A stretch of 64,000 bases of DNA from Dendrocalamus latiflorus (GCA_017311315.1 CM029663.1:23111412-23175411); one strand, 5' to 3'; counted from the first letter of the stretch, positions 32,606-45,661 are shown. Numbers and translations are program-made. Notes: generated by a model from the sequence alone, not told the origin.

Positions 32606-35600
32606 TGAAACACCGCAAATTTCAATCATTTTGAAATTTTCTGAAATTTGGTTGAGTTTAAATTTCTCTCAATTCGGAAACCTTCAACTTTTTGCGCTTT
32701 CCTCATCTGGCTTACTCCCTTGCTATTGGCTCCATTCATAAACCTGCGCCTTCCCTGGCCTCTGGTGTCGTTCAAGAAACCGCCTTCACCCCTAAGCCCT
32801 CCCTGCCGCACAACTCCTCTCCGTTCAGCGCCGCAACTCGCCCGGTCGCCATTGCCACCTCCAATCAAGCCCACCATGCCTCACCCTAGCGCCACCTGAC
32901 ACTCCTATGACATTCCCATTAATGAGCCTTGACTGCAATCTAAAGAGGCCGGAACGGAGTTCGCCGCCGCCACCGAGCGAGCCCTCACGGCCGACTACTG
33001 CACCACACCTTTTTTGACTGCCGCAACTCACCATTTGAGGGGGCGCCGAGGCCAAAGTGCCACCGACACTTGTCGACCTCACCCCTATAGCTGTTGAACC
33101 CAGCCAAAGGCTCTCGCCCCATCTTCCATTGGCCATGTGCGACTATCTGAACTAGCCTTCCACTTTTCCACACTGCCTTAGAATGACTATATAAGCCGTG
33201 CCATGCCCTCTGTTAACTCACATTGGCGACCACTGCTTTTTCCCTTCACTAACTCCGGTCAATCTTCGCTGCCACTCTCTCTAGCTGACGGTGAGTCCCA
33301 AAACTCAAATTAGCCACTAGCTTCCACCAGTACACAATTACCTCTGCCCATAGCATCCTTGTGACCTCACAAACCCCACCTCGAGCTGACCTTAGCTTGC
33401 CTAGCTCCATAGCTCGTCGCCGACAAGTCCCTCCACACGGTCACACCACCTCACCGTGGGTAGCTCGCCACAAAGCTTTAGAGCCTGAGCCAACCATACC
33501 ATCGCCTTTCCCTTGCCATGAGGATGCTCAAACCGAGCTTAGATTCCCCTTTTAGCTTCCCTGTAGCTCTGGTGACATGGTCATGTTCTGAGAAGCCCCT
33601 ACCACCACCAACCATCTACGATGATCCCCGAATATCACCAAGCCCAAAAATGGGTTCCTCTTGATCCCCTGATCCCATCCATGCCCTCAAAATCCCTCGG
33701 AGACCACCATAGCATCACCAATTATTCGCTGTAGTTTCTCCCATATCCGAGACACTATAGCGCCGATTCAAGCTGGAAGACAACCCTATTCATCATGGAC
33801 TTGGGCCAAAATAGTAGAAGCCAAACCCACCAAGCCATTTTGGGCCAAGCCCATCCCTATTGAGCATTGTTCACTAGGGGGCCAACCCAGGACTGTAGCA
33901 ACCCAATCCGCCATAAACAGTAACCCAACCTACTATTGTTCACTCAACCCAAAACCCATTATTGTTACAGCCAACCAACAATAAGCAGTACAACCTGTTA
34001 CTGTTCACCAAAAATCCAATAAATATATATAGTTATTTTGATTGTTTTGACCCTGTAAAGCCTATTCTCATCTTCGTTTAACCTAAATAGACCTCAATAA
34101 AGCCCTAGCCAGCCCAAATACTATTCAAACCTAAGCCCAACACTATTAGGACCCATTACTATTCACAGAAACTCATTTAACACATTTATAATCATTTCAA
34201 TCATCTTGAGCCCATCTAACCTATTTTCAACTTCATTCAGCCAAATCAAGCACCGTTTAAACCCCATCCGCCCAAACCTATTTTTTATGCCTTTTGATTA
34301 TTTTAGTGTATTTTGTTCCTAGATTGTATTCTACAAAGCAGAAACTTATTCGTATTCATTTTCCTACGCTAGTATTCGGACTCAATGAGCTAGTAAATGA
34401 AAGAACTATAGGACTAATTGAAGTAATGGAGAACAAGCCTGAAGCCTACAGAGAAAAGACCGAAGACATCAGGAAAGGAGGCAAGTCTTAATAATTAATC
34501 ATATTGAACCTAGTTTTCAAATGCAATATTTTGCTTTTAAATACAAGTGCATGCTTGCCACTACTGTTTATGTAGATTGCTAGCTACATCATACAATTGA
34601 TACCTTTTATTTTCCTTCTATGATAATACCTTTCTCTTATCACCATAGGATACTCATAACAGTAATATCACTAGATTATGGTTGTTCTTAGATGTGCTCT
34701 AGTGGTAAAGTCAAAAATATAACATGAATATTGCCAACAAAATCTTAGAACATGATAATGATAGTGGTAATGTGGGTTACCACTGGAAAATAGGGAATGT
34801 TTTATAAAATGGTGGAGAGTCAGGCGAGTGGTTGGTTTGAAATCAGTGCAGGTATTGCCCGAGGTCTAGATTGTTGGTTTGTCTCACCTGAGTCGATTAA
34901 TGACCGAATCTTTGTGCGCTCATTTCTATACCCAATCGTGCAACCACAAGTCTGGTATGGGACAGACCTAACCAACCAATTTACTTGGTTTCAGTGTGGA
35001 CTCATATGCCAGTGTAACAAGTTGGGAGCGGTCTGCGGGGTCATTGCCTGGTAAAAATATGATGGGGGTAAACCTATATGGGTCACTGCCCAGAAGGGAA
35101 TTGAAAGGTCCCTGCCCTTTCATAGAGTGCGCACTCGCCGATAGGGGGTTACCCTAACAACTAGGGTACCTTAGCACTGAAGGACTCATACCTCTGGAGT
35201 AGGGGAAAACATCATAACTAGGTATCGTAAAGGCCTTGTTGTGATTTCTTAGTCGCACGCTTACGAAAGCTTGTAATGGCCGACATTATGAGATAATCTT
35301 ATCTTGTGGGTAAAGTTGTACACTTCTACAGAATATTATAATCTATTCGAATAGTCATGCCCCTAGTCATGGGCAAAGTGTGGGAATACCACAATGTGTA
35401 CTTTTCATGAAATGGTTATCGGTATAGTGGTATTGTAAAGGATATGGACTAAAGTCTATGGATAGGACATGGTAAATAATTGTGAGAGTTGCCAATTGAT
35501 GTTGGACATTTTTTATTTTAGTTAAAAGTGGCTAAGTCATAGATTTGGAAACTAGCTATGATATGATATTTGACAAGTTGGCTTCACGCTACGGAAACAT

Positions 35601-35958
35601 AATGCCATCCTTTGGATAAGCCCTACATATAGATAATAGTCTTATAAATGAATTTTGCTATAGGGACTTGTTGAGTATCTAGTGTACTCAATCTTGCTTA
35701 TTTTCATTAGAACTGATACTAGAAGAAGAAAGGATGCATCAAGTTTTTGTGTTAGGGTTACGACTGCACTCAAGCATTCCTGTAGGGATTTTTTTCAGTT
35801 CTTCTGAATGTAAGTGAAGTTTTGGGCTTGGACACGCATTAAATTTCTAAAGTTGACTGTTAGGTCATATTTTAATTATACTCTTTCTGTCCACAATTGA
35901 ACTCTTGGGTTGTTGCAAGACGTATGACAACTCTGTTCCCAAAAATGGGGCTATTATA
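32606..35958 (+). repeat. 5' LTR of the plus-strand gypsy element
   Basis: 3353 bp starting TGAAACACC and ending 'gggctattata'. Its first 1.1 kb match 41729-42740. Its later parts match the minus-strand LTR at 45833-49071. The TATA box CTATATAAG lies near 33187 (repeated near 42233 in the other LTR). Confidence 0.8.
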
Positions 35959-35961
35959 TGA

Positions 35962-35973
35962 TGGTATCAAAGC
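35962..35973 (+). other. Primer-binding site of the plus-strand gypsy
   Basis: TGGTATCAAAGC three bases after the LTR end, one base away from the common plant site complementary to initiator methionine tRNA. Confidence 0.75.
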
Positions 35974-36448
35974 AGACTTGACTGTAGGTTGCAACCCTAA
36001 GTATATGTTTGTTTTTTATAAGAATATGAGTTTTACAAAACCCTATTTTCTAATACAAAAGAATTACAAAAACTATAAGTATTATCACTATCTCGTATTT
36101 TCTATTTCTATCTTATCTCTCTTAGACATGCATTACAAGCTTTCCTTTTGATTTTGCCAGTCTCAAAAACTCGTGTAGTTGTTTAGACTAAATTCTTGTT
36201 GTAGGTATTTACCAAATGGAACGATAACCAACCCTAGTTGAAGTAGTGCTAAGGATGGTGCTAAGAAGAATAGTTCGAATACCCTAACCAAAGCTTTTCC
36301 TTTTGAAAAGTTATAAGGTTGCCACTCGAATAGTTAGTTAATAATACCTGTTTGATTTCCTTAATGCAACATGTAAAACCATTTGAGTAGACGAAGTTCT
36401 TCTGATTGTAATAATAGTCAAATTGCACTATTAGCCTGTTAGATTGCT

Positions 36449-39400
36449 ATTGATGTTTCGATATCGATCTTACATATGATTTATTTGGGTTCTGGGGAAC
36501 TCTTGAAGACCTGGTTATGATCACGCAGAGAAAAGGCATAGAAATTTTTATATAGGTTTGGGCCTTCTACTGAGAGAATAACAACCTATTCCTGTGTGGC
36601 TATTACTCAATGAACTGATTACAATGGGGAAAGTAATGCGGAAAGTTTGCTCTACTTCTATTCTCCCTTGGGTCTATCCCCGATCCTCTCCTTCTTCTCT
36701 CTGATGTCCACCTTTATATAGCTTGCATGGCGGCAGTAGTTTCTCCTTACCAAGAGACGCCTTAATATTTTGGATAATAACCGTCCAACGGGAGTTATTA
36801 CAGACATGGTATCTCACTCATCATGTGGCAGTTTTTGCCAGAGAGAAGCTATGTGCACTTATTCAAGAGAATAAATACTCATGCTAACTGCCATGTCAGA
36901 TAAGGCCACGATGCAATGGGTTGTTATAGACAGGACAATCGGAGTTTGGCTTAGTCATAGGAGGATCTACGACCACAAGGTGGTCGTAGGATAACTTATG
37001 ACTATGTCATGGTCGTAGAAGAACTTACAGCTATGAGGTGGTCATAGGAAAGGCTTACGACCAAGGAGTGGTTGTCGTAGAAGAGCTTACAATTAAGGAG
37101 TCGTCGTAGAAGAGCTTACGACTAAGGGTTTTCGTAGAAGAGTTTACAACTAAAGGGTTGTCGTAAAAGAGCTTACGACTAAAGGGTAGTCGTAGAAGAG
37201 CTTACGACTACCTTGTGAAATCTCTTCTTTATAGATAAGGGATATACTCAAGAAGTATAATGACATAACCATATTATTTACAGATAAATAACAATTTGTA
37301 GATTGGTTATATCCTCATCATCTAGCCCCCCAACTTCAAGTGAAAATAACTTACTTGAGAAAGAGTGGTCGTCGACGAACGAACATCGAAAGCAGAGTTT
37401 TTTTTATCTAATTCGACTAGAAGTGAGCATGGTCAAAAAGGTAATTTCACTTGAGTTGTAAAGACATGCTGGTTTCGAACAAAGGAATTTTAAAACTCCA
37501 ATCGACTCTCACTGATCTATCCATTTGGCGCAATTCGCGAAGAGGTAGCAACCGTTGGGTTTCTGAGATTGGTAACTAACCCAAATGGTTATAAAAACTT
37601 ACCATGGGATAATTTTTTGGGCTTCTTACTTTCCCCTTCTACTCCAATCTCCTTCGAGTTTTCCACCGCCGACCAAGCCTTCTTCTTTCCCCAATTTCTT
37701 CCAAATACAAACCAATCGCTTAAGAAAAATGATGAAGTCTTCTTGGCCAGTGTCAGAAATGGATGTTGATTTGGATGTTGACATAGCCTGGTGCTCGAGC
37801 AAGCTCTTGATTTGGATTTTTGAGCAAGTCATTTATGTGTTGAAGTTCTTGAGCTTCCTCAGATTGGTATTGGATGCGCCCAGGCAAAAATCTCTAGGCA
37901 GCCATCAGAGTACTCACCTTAACGGAAAGCAATTATTTCAAGGATTTCTCCCACGCTCATCAGAGTACTCATCGGGCTCATGATTGGAGGTCTCCTCGCC
38001 ATCACTACGAGGGGTCGTAGTATGTGATCAGCGGAAAGCGCTGCCAGGCCTTCCCCCTTGAGAGTGATTAGTATCAGAGGGGAGGGCAAAAACCTATTGA
38101 TCATGGTCTCCGCTCACATCAGACGCCTCCTGGTTTGAGGAGTCATCAAATGACAGAACCTCATGGCATGGAATAGGCCTCTCTAGAAAGGGGATTCTAG
38201 GTTATAACCGTCTCTGACTAAAGTTGAGCCCTGCGAGAGTATGGACAAACTCGCATGCAGGGAGCCCACCCGCATTCTTTGTGGGGACAACTAAAGGGTC
38301 ACCATCACCAACTATTGATGGATTCCCCAAATGACAGATTCCAGGAATTGCTGACCCAGATTGAGTGGTCGGTAAGGTACTTGAACACTTGGAGGTGAAT
38401 CTCTCCTTATGTTGCAGACCCGCCTTGGTGCAATCATGTTTGCGGTCGGATTGACCCTTGCCCTATGAGGAAACTGGTTCCTCCATTGAGCGTAATGTCG
38501 TGGGGGATAAGGATCTCTCCTCAATCTTATATGTGGTGTAATCTCTGGGATCTTGTGATGGATATCTAGAGACAGCCTAACCATCGGATGAAAGCATGGT
38601 CTACTCATTATCGTAGTAGGCATCCATGTTGAGATCTGCATAGTCGACCAGGTCAAACTAGTTTTCCTCATTCTACTCTCCTGCCATGAGGACAACAAAG
38701 AGAAGAGAACTTGCTGATAAGGAATTACCGGAGTTTTGGCAAAGATCTTTTCCATGGACGGTGCCAACTGTCGATGTTTAGTATCGATCTTACGTATGAT
38801 TGATTGGGTTTTGGAGAACTCTTGAAGACCTGGCTACGATCATGTAGAGAAAAGACACAGGGATTTTTATACAGGTTTGGGCCTTCTACTGAGATAATAA
38901 CAACCATACTCCTATGTGGATATTGCTCAATGAACTGATTACAATAGAGAAAGTAATGCAGAAAGCCTTGCTCTACTTCTATTCTCCCTTGGGTCTATCC
39001 CCGGTCCTCTCCATCTTCTCCCTGATGTCCACCTTTATATAGCTTGCATGGCGGCGACAGTTTCTCCTCGTCATGAGACGCCTTAACATTTCAAATGATA
39101 ACCGTCCGACGGGAGTTATTAGAGGCGTGGTATCTTACTCATCATGCGGCGGTTTTTGCCTGGGAGAAGTTATATGTACCTATTCCAAAGAATAAATACT
39201 CATGCTAACCGCCTTGTCAGATAGGCCCACGATGCAATGGGTTGTAGTAGGCAGGTCAGTCGGAGTTTGGCTTAGTCGTAGGAGGATCTACGACCACAAG
39301 TGGTCGCAGGATAATTTACAACTATGTCATGGTTGTAGGAGAACTTACGACCATGAGGTGATCATAGGAAAGGCATACGACCAAGGAGTGGTTGTCGTAG

Positions 39401-39670
39401 AAGAGCTTACGACTAAGGAGTTGTCGTAGAAGAGCTTACAACTAAGGAGTTATTGTAGAAGAGCTTATAACTAAGGAGTTGTCGTAGAAGTGCTTACAAC
39501 TAAAGGGTTGTCGTAGAAGAGCTTATGACTAAAGAGTAATTGTAGAAGAGCTTGCAACTACCTTGTGAAATCTCTCCCTTATAGATAAGGGGTATACTCG
39601 AGTAGTATAATGACATAACTATATTATTTACAGATAAATAACAATTTGAGGATTGGTTATATCCTCGTCA
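36449..39670 (-). mobile_element. Short Tat-type LTR derivative (non-autonomous)
   Basis: LTRs 36449-37320 and 38769-39670 flank only 1448 bp of internal sequence. Direction is minus: a polypurine tract (gttgggggggct on the minus strand) adjoins the left LTR, and a primer-site leader (TTGGCACCGTCCATGG) adjoins the right one. The inside has a gag-leader-like frame at 38312-38767 (minus) and short plus-strand frames near 37569-37983 that may be remnants of the antisense ORF; no pol. The 5-bp flanks (attgc, gttgt) agree only in part. Nested in the internal part of the plus-strand gypsy. Confidence 0.75.
36950..37225. repeat. Tandem array in the LTRs, ~28-30-bp palindromic unit
   Basis: Eight or so units of the type GTCGTAGAAGAGCTTACGAC, where gtcgta and tacgac form an inverted pair, so each unit can fold. 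The same array occurs in the other LTR at 39275-39560 with different point changes. Confidence 0.8.
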
Positions 39671-40029
39671 GTTGTTATATAAGCAATTTATGCAAAACTA
39701 ATTTATGGTTTTAAATAAAGATTATGTTGAAATATTTATGCTCCTACCCCATTTCGTCTCAATTCTTACCTATACTCTTATGTTCTTGTCCTTCCCTTAT
39801 CGATCAGATTCTAAACTACTAAGACATTAAATGCAAATTTCTGATTGAAATAAAGCAATCAGGAAGATCATTTAATCCCACTTCACTCTATTACTCTCTT
39901 GTTTTCTTCTTGTTCTTATCTTTATTTCAATCTAACTTTCCTTTGCTAAGCCCAAAAATATTACAAAAGTGATTTCTAAACTGGTTAGAGAACACCACTG
40001 AACCAACTAAAGATCTAGTAGCACAACAG

Positions 40030-41040
40030 ATGGAGAAAAAAATATTGAAAATTAGCTTAGTATGATGGAAGTCCTAGCTAACATTGAGAGAAACTAGATT
40101 GAATGTGAGAAAGGACAGACTAAGATACTGGAATGACCGGTGAAGCTATTGGAACAGTTTACTTCAAAGATGTCACCAGAAGAATCAACATCAGTACCAA
40201 GTGCAACTGCATTCAAGTTTAAAGCCTTTCTAAAAACTCAACCACCTGAATTCGCATCATAAATGGAGCCACTGAGTGCAAACAATTGGTTACAAGATAT
40301 CGAGAGGAGAATGGACACTATTCAATGTACGAATAAAGATAAGGTTCTTTTTGCTACTTATCAACTATCAGAATTGGCTAGTACTGGAGGAATGCTATTC
40401 AGTGAATACATCCGAAGATGAAAGATATTACATGGGAAGAATTTGTGAAGTGATTTCGTAAGGCTCACATTTTTTCTAAAGATATCACAGAAAAACATCA
40501 GGATTTTCTTAATCTTCGACAAGAAGAGAAGTCTATCAAGGAAAATCTGCAGCAATTCCACCATCTATCACAGTATGCTCAGGAAGATATTAATACAAAA
40601 GCTAAAAACATGGAGTACTTTATTAAAAGCCTATGACCAAGTTTGAAGCGTTGTATTAAAGCTACAAATTTGAATTTTTCAAACTTACAAACTTTAGTTG
40701 TTCAAGTACTCTGGAGGAAATGTTAGAATATTCAAAGCTTAAAAAACAAGACGATCCTTTGATTGTAACAGATACAACTTGTTTTCACCGCAAACAGGAT
40801 GGACATTAGTGTCACCAATGTCCAAGGAGATGCTTACCTAAGAAAGAGGCTAGGATACAAGAAGATAAGCATCAACGTCATATCAATCACCAATGGAGGA
40901 AGAAGGGTCCCACCATGAGAAAGCCAGAGTAGAAAAGGAGACAGATCCACTCTAAAGAACAACATGAATAAAAGCGACAAAGAAGACAATTAAAAAGCGC
41001 AAGTCATGCATTACCACTAGTCAAGAACAAGAAGTAGAAT
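40030..41040 (+). pseudogene. Gag remnant of the plus-strand gypsy
   Basis: Reads EPLSANNWLQDIERRMDTIQ (from about 40265), the usual start of a retrotransposon gag domain, then KVLFATYQLSELAS and broken continuations. A basic region follows with Lys and Arg rich pieces (40850-41030). A related zinc-knuckle trace (C-x-x-C) is at about 40780-40830. Gag would form the particle. Several stops and frameshifts interrupt it. Confidence 0.7.
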
Positions 41041-41728
41041 GAAATCTATTTTGTACTCCTTTTGTGTAAGCAAGTTTAGATGAGCTAAAGAGTTTGCCTG
41101 TAAATTATTTCAACTGTGGTATTCTGTAAGACTACAGAAATATATGTAGGTTGTCTATATAAAGATATAAGAAATAAGAAGTTGGTGACATATTAAAGTC
41201 AATCACACTGGACTTGAAAATCGACAAAGATGAAAATCTAAATGGCTGTGTACAAGGTAGGAATTCTCAAGGAAGCCAACTCAGTCTAGACAGAAAATTA
41301 GAGTGGTGCAACGAAAGCGTGGTGGACCCAAACACACAAAACACTGATACAAAATAAACAAAGAACATCCAAAGATTACTGAAGGAATTCATTAATAAAT
41401 ATTGATATACAGAATGAGTATCTATAGAGGTTCAGCAAACCAAATCAAGTAGTTTACAAGGAAGATAGCAAGACATGTCGTAATCTGATATTTATATATA
41501 TACAAGAATGGTATATAGGTGCACACAATAAGGAAGAGAGCATGTGGAAACTTAGATGTAACAGGAAAGGACGAGTGTCAACAAAATTATCAGATAATTA
41601 CAAGTGCTTCATACCCTAAACGAAGAACATGACTTAAGAAAACGAATCAGGGCTACAACAAGTTTTATTTTCAACCTATTCTATGACCTGGGTGATCAAG
41701 GGGATGAGATTCTTTTTAAGGGGTAGGT

Positions 41729-42740
41729 TGAAACACCCCAAATTTTCAGCCTTTTTGAAATTTCTTTAATTTTGGTTGAGTTTAAATTTCTTTCCCAATT
41801 TAGAAACCTTCAACCTTTTTGTGCTTTCCTCATCCGGCGCCTTCCCTTGCCATTTGCACCATTCATAAACCTACACCTTCCCTGGTCTCTAGCATTATTC
41901 AAGAAACCGCATTCACCCCTGAGCCCTCCCTGCCACATGACTCCTCTCCGTTCGGCACCACAACTCACCTGATCGCCACTACCACCTACGGTCAAGCCCA
42001 CCATACCTCACCCTCATGCCACCTGACACTTCTCAAACACTCCCATTCATGAGCATTGACTGCAAGCTAAAGAGGCTGGAATGGAGTTTGCCACCACAAC
42101 AGAGCAAGCCCTTACGGCCAACTACCACGCCACACCTTTTTCACCCAGTCGAAGGCTCTTGCCCCATCTTCCGCTGGCCACACGCCACTATCTAAACCGG
42201 CCTTCCACTACTCCGCACTGCCTTAGAATGACTATATAAGCCATACCATGCCCTCTATTAACTCACATTGGCGACCACTGCTTTTTCCCTTCGCTAACTC
42301 TAGCTAATCTCCGCCACCACTCTCAAACCGATGGTGAGTCCCTCCACTCCAATCGACCACTAGATTCCACCAATACCAAATTTCGTCCACCCGTAGCATC
42401 CTTGTGACCTCACAAACCCCACCCTGAGTTGACCTTAGATTGCCTAGCCCCATAACTCATCAACGATGAGTCCCTCCACATGGCTGCACCACCTCACAGT
42501 GGGTAGCTCGCCATAAAGCCTTAGATCTTCAGCCAACCATACCATCGCCTTTCCCTTGCCATGTGGATGCCCAAACCGAGCTTGGATTCTCCTTTTAGCT
42601 TTCTTGTAGCTCTAGTGCCATGGTCATGTTTTGAGAAGCCCCTACCGCCACCGACCATCTACGATGATTCCTGAAGCTCACCAAGCCCAAAAATGGGTTC
42701 CTCTCGATCCCCTGATCCCATACATGCCCTCGAAATCCAT
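41729..42740 (+). repeat. 3' LTR of the plus-strand gypsy, truncated
   Basis: About 1.01 kb matching the first third of the 3.35-kb LTR, including a TATA region near 42233. Homology stops after 'gccctcgaaatcc' near 42740, where unrelated sequence starts. Confidence 0.75.
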
Positions 42741-43499
42741 ACCAAAGACCGCCTCTTTTAATTCATTCGGTGCTACTGTTGCCTCATCCGGTGCTCTTCC
42801 CGAGCCGCACTGTGCTGGTCCCCGTGCTAGGCTCCATCTCCGCGTCAGCCCTCTTTGTCGTCGGCCTCTTCACCATCGAATCTGCCATGCTCAAGCCTTG
42901 CCACCACCAGATCTGGCCTACACCACCTGAAAAGGAGACGGCAAGTGGCATTGGCAGGGCAGAGGAAGGCAGCATTGGCGAGGCAGAGGAATGCGGCATT
43001 GGCACGGCGTTGGCGTGGTATTGGCGGCGCAGAGGAAGGCAACATTGGCGGGGTAGAGGAAGGCCACGCTGGGAGTCATGGAGGGAGGCCACATCGCCGA
43101 GGGCTGGGGTGGGCGGAGGGAGGTGGCAAGGGGGCCGAGAGAGCCACGAGGGGAGGTGGCGGGGGGGCAGCAACGCAAATGGGGAGCCCGAAGAGCAAGA
43201 AGCAATGCAGGTAGTTGCTGGTGGCTAGGGTTAAAGGAGTAGATGTTTTTTGTGATTTAGTCCTCAGAGTTCCTTAAAATTACAATAGACCCTTCCCTCA
43301 ATGGATTTCTTCTGATTTGGACCTCCGAAGACATAGTTATTTGGATAATTTATGCTCTTATGTTGCATGGTTATTTAATCTTTGGTCATATAAGGTATTA
43401 CTTGTATTATTACTATCATCTAATTGTCGTCATGGCGGATGCCTAGTCGACTAGGCACCTAGGTGCCCCGGTCTCACCGCAACTTGCCGAAGCACCATG
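42741..43499. other. GC-rich segment with short degenerate repeats
   Basis: 42941-43075 repeats a 'ggcattggc.nggcagaggaa' phrase about five times, opening frames on both strands that I judge non-coding. At 43435-43470 there is a palindrome-rich stretch (gcctagtcgactaggcacc) resembling the ends of the hAT element at 44793, so a diverged hAT end may lie here. No host gene was recognised. Confidence 0.4.
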
Positions 43500-43700
43500 A
43501 CAACCATGCACAAAATGTATCCCAATTTCATGTTTAATAACATTAAAACTATCATTCCTTGTCCCCACCAAAATCCCACCAAATCTATCTGCTGGGGAAG
43601 CCCATTTCCAAGTGAAATTTAGGCCACCCTCTAAATTATTCAAGTAAGAAATAGAAAAGCCTTGCTTCATGGTCTCTTGGAGTCCAATGAAAGTCTAATT
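43500..43700 (-). pseudogene. LINE endonuclease fragment
   Basis: Minus frame reads MKQGFSISYLNNLEGGLNFT followed by WKWASPADRFGGILVGTRND. This fits the start of an apurinic-type LINE endonuclease (ETK-like start, then the GGILVG segment), which nicks target DNA. The homology ends at about 43500. Confidence 0.65.
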
Positions 43701-43999
43701 TGTGTTCTTGGAGACTCTCTCAAAGAAATCTCCTTTTTTTCCATTTCCCAATCCTTCTTACATTCCAAATTAAACCTTTCATGTTTTACTCTTAGGAACT
43801 TTACCTTTCCTTCCTTTACTTTGGGTTTCACACAGCAAATCTCTAGAGACCCTTTCTTTCCTTTTTTCTAGAGGAGACCAGCTGAAATTCCTACAAACAA
43901 GTTTCTTCCAAATCCATTTGAGAATTATCCCCATCAAATAGTAACTCTACTGGGATTGGAGTTTTAGAGCCAATATGCTCTTCTTCATCCTCATAATTA

Positions 44000-44784
44000 G
44001 ATGTTTTTTTATTTTTTTTGTTCTTCTAGAAACCAGATCATTCTTCCTTGTTCTAGACTTTTAATTAGCTCAATGTTATTTTCCATAGAATCAATTGTAC
44101 ATCCCAGACTAACACCTAAAATAGATGCTATATGAGAAAGAGAAGAATGTAAGAAAGAGAAGAATTAGATGAAGTAACAACAAAAGGTATTTTAGTATCC
44201 ATACATCTATCCCATCTCAGATCTTTAGCCATGGCTCTCTCCTTAGTTTTTTCAATGATGTTTTTTTATTTCCACTTCTCTCAGTCTTTGGCATCTCCAA
44301 GGTTCCTCTATTTTGCTAACATGTTTTATGTGTCCTATTGCCTCTCCTTCCTCTTTGACTATCTGGTAATTCTACTCCCACCATCTTAGCAAAGTTGGTC
44401 GAACCATGTGAATCAAAAGCTTCTTCACTATCAGAAAAGTGAAGCATTTCTTGTCCCTCTATGTCATAATCAACGTGCTTCTTTGTTGTCAATGTCTCTT
44501 GTTCCACTGTATCTAGGTTCATACTCTGTTGTCCTATCATATTTTTGCTCCTTATTATCGATGTTCATTTTCTTTGTGGTCTTCAGTTTTTGGTCTCCCT
44601 ATATCCTATTTCCTCCTCCTTCATTTTCCATCCTTATTGCTTTTTGTCCCTGAGTTAATTGCCTAGGTTGTTTATTTGCTTCCTGTTGTTCCTGCAGAAA
44701 TCTCATAGTTTCTTCCTTTTATAACTCCATAGCCATTTCACTATGTTGGAGAATCTGCTCCTCAATCTCCATATCTTGATCTAC
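44000..44784 (-). pseudogene. LINE ORF1 C-terminal part
   Basis: The minus strand has acidic, Gln/Glu-rich broken frames (for example 44316-44540, with EGQEMLHFSDSEEAFDSHGS) typical of the low-complexity end of ORF1 before the endonuclease ORF. No domain is recognised; the assignment rests on order and strand. Confidence 0.45.
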
Positions 44785-44792
44785 ATTTTGAG

Positions 44793-45661
44793 CAATGTTC
44801 ACCTAGGCGCTAGGCGGGTTGTGGATGGCTGCCTAGCGCTTAGGGCGCCTAGGCGACCAAACAAAATTAAATGTTTATTATATTTATTTTATGTTGAATT
44901 AATTTAGAGTGTATGTGCAAATGCAGTTGGAATAAAATAGAATGAGATAAATAAATAAAACATTTGGGCATGTTCCAGCCTAGTCGGCCAGCCTGTTTGG
45001 CCCAACCCGCCGGCCACCCACCTTTCACCAGTTCACCCTAGCCCTCTCTCTCCACATCCCTCGCTCTCTCTCCCTCAGCCACCGCCACTTACTCTCTCCC
45101 TCTCTCTCCTTGAGCACCGCCACCCAGATCAGCCGCCCCCGATGGCCTCCATCCCTGCTAGTAGCCTCCCTAGGGTCCCCTCATCCTCCTCCTATCCCTC
45201 TCAGTCACCTGTGCCAACGCAGCCCAAAAACACCGCCACTGTCACAACCTTGCCCCCACCCTCCTCCTCCCCCACCAATCCGCCACCTCCCACTAAACCC
45301 TCCACAACCCTGCCTGTCTCCACCGTCGTCATCACCTCCCCCACCAAGCAGCAGTCGTCGACCTCAAGGCCTGCCACCCCGACGTCCTACTTATGGTTGA
45401 GGTCAGCTACTTCTTTTGCTTCTTCGACAAGTATGCCATCGTCGCCGCCTTTTCCTTGGCATCATCGCCCACCCCGACCGTAGCTTCCTTACCGCCAGCG
45501 TCCCTACCACCATCCAGACTGCCCAGCGCCATCGCGCCTTTCCCGCCTAGCTCCACCTGAGTCCGCCTGGGACCGATGTTGACCGCCTAGGGGGCAACTT
45601 TGCCCGAGTCACGATGGATGGCCTGCTCCCAGCGCCTAGGCGGCCGCCTACGCAAACACTA
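44793..45661. mobile_element. Non-autonomous hAT transposon with captured gene fragment
   Basis: An 869-bp element flanked by an identical 8-bp direct repeat ATTTTGAG (44785-44792 and 45662-45669). Ends: CAATGTTCACCTAGGCG on the left and, on the minus strand, TAGTGTTTGCGTAGGCG on the right, both followed by CCTAGGCG palindromes. The inside is GC-rich and host-like from about 45050, including a piece resembling MSH3 exon 1. No transposase. It is inserted in the LINE. Confidence 0.82.
45354..45520 (+). pseudogene. Captured MSH3-like exon fragment
   Basis: Plus-strand reading from 45354 gives VVDLKACHPDVLLMVEVSYF, then, after a frame change near 45450, LGIIAHPDRSFLTASVPT. These two segments are the start of the MutS mismatch-binding domain of plant MSH3 (DLK..HPDVLLMVEVGY...FF, then LGI.AHPDRSFLTAS.PT), which in the intact protein pairs with MSH2 to bind DNA loops. 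A proline-rich stretch before it (45200-45350) suits the MSH3 N-terminus. Substitutions and a frameshift show it is not functional. The identification rests on recall of the family. Confidence 0.6.

Larger units (their letters stand above)
32606..42740 (+). mobile_element. Ty3/gypsy element with 3.35-kb LTRs (plus strand, non-autonomous)
   Basis: The left LTR is 32606-35958 and the right LTR begins at 41729 but is cut at about 42740. A primer site similar to the methionine-initiator type follows the left LTR, and a polypurine tract (ttttaaggggtaggt) precedes the right LTR. Only a gag remnant is inside; no reverse transcriptase or integrase was found, so most of pol has been lost. Very long LTRs and this gag type fit the Del/Tekay group. 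A Tat-type derivative (36449-39670) is nested inside. Confidence 0.8.

Noticed and set aside
32648..32899. Pro/Leu-rich ORFs repeated at 32648 and 41772
   Set aside because: They are LTR sequence of the plus-strand gypsy present at both ends.
42631..43228. Glycine/arginine-rich and proline-rich ORFs
   Set aside because: Opened by short degenerate repeats in GC-rich sequence; no domain, no splice-consistent structure.
45110..45483. Proline/serine-rich protein starting MASIPASSLPRVP
   Set aside because: It lies inside the hAT element. The frame does not follow the MSH3-like reading, and low-complexity content explains its length.
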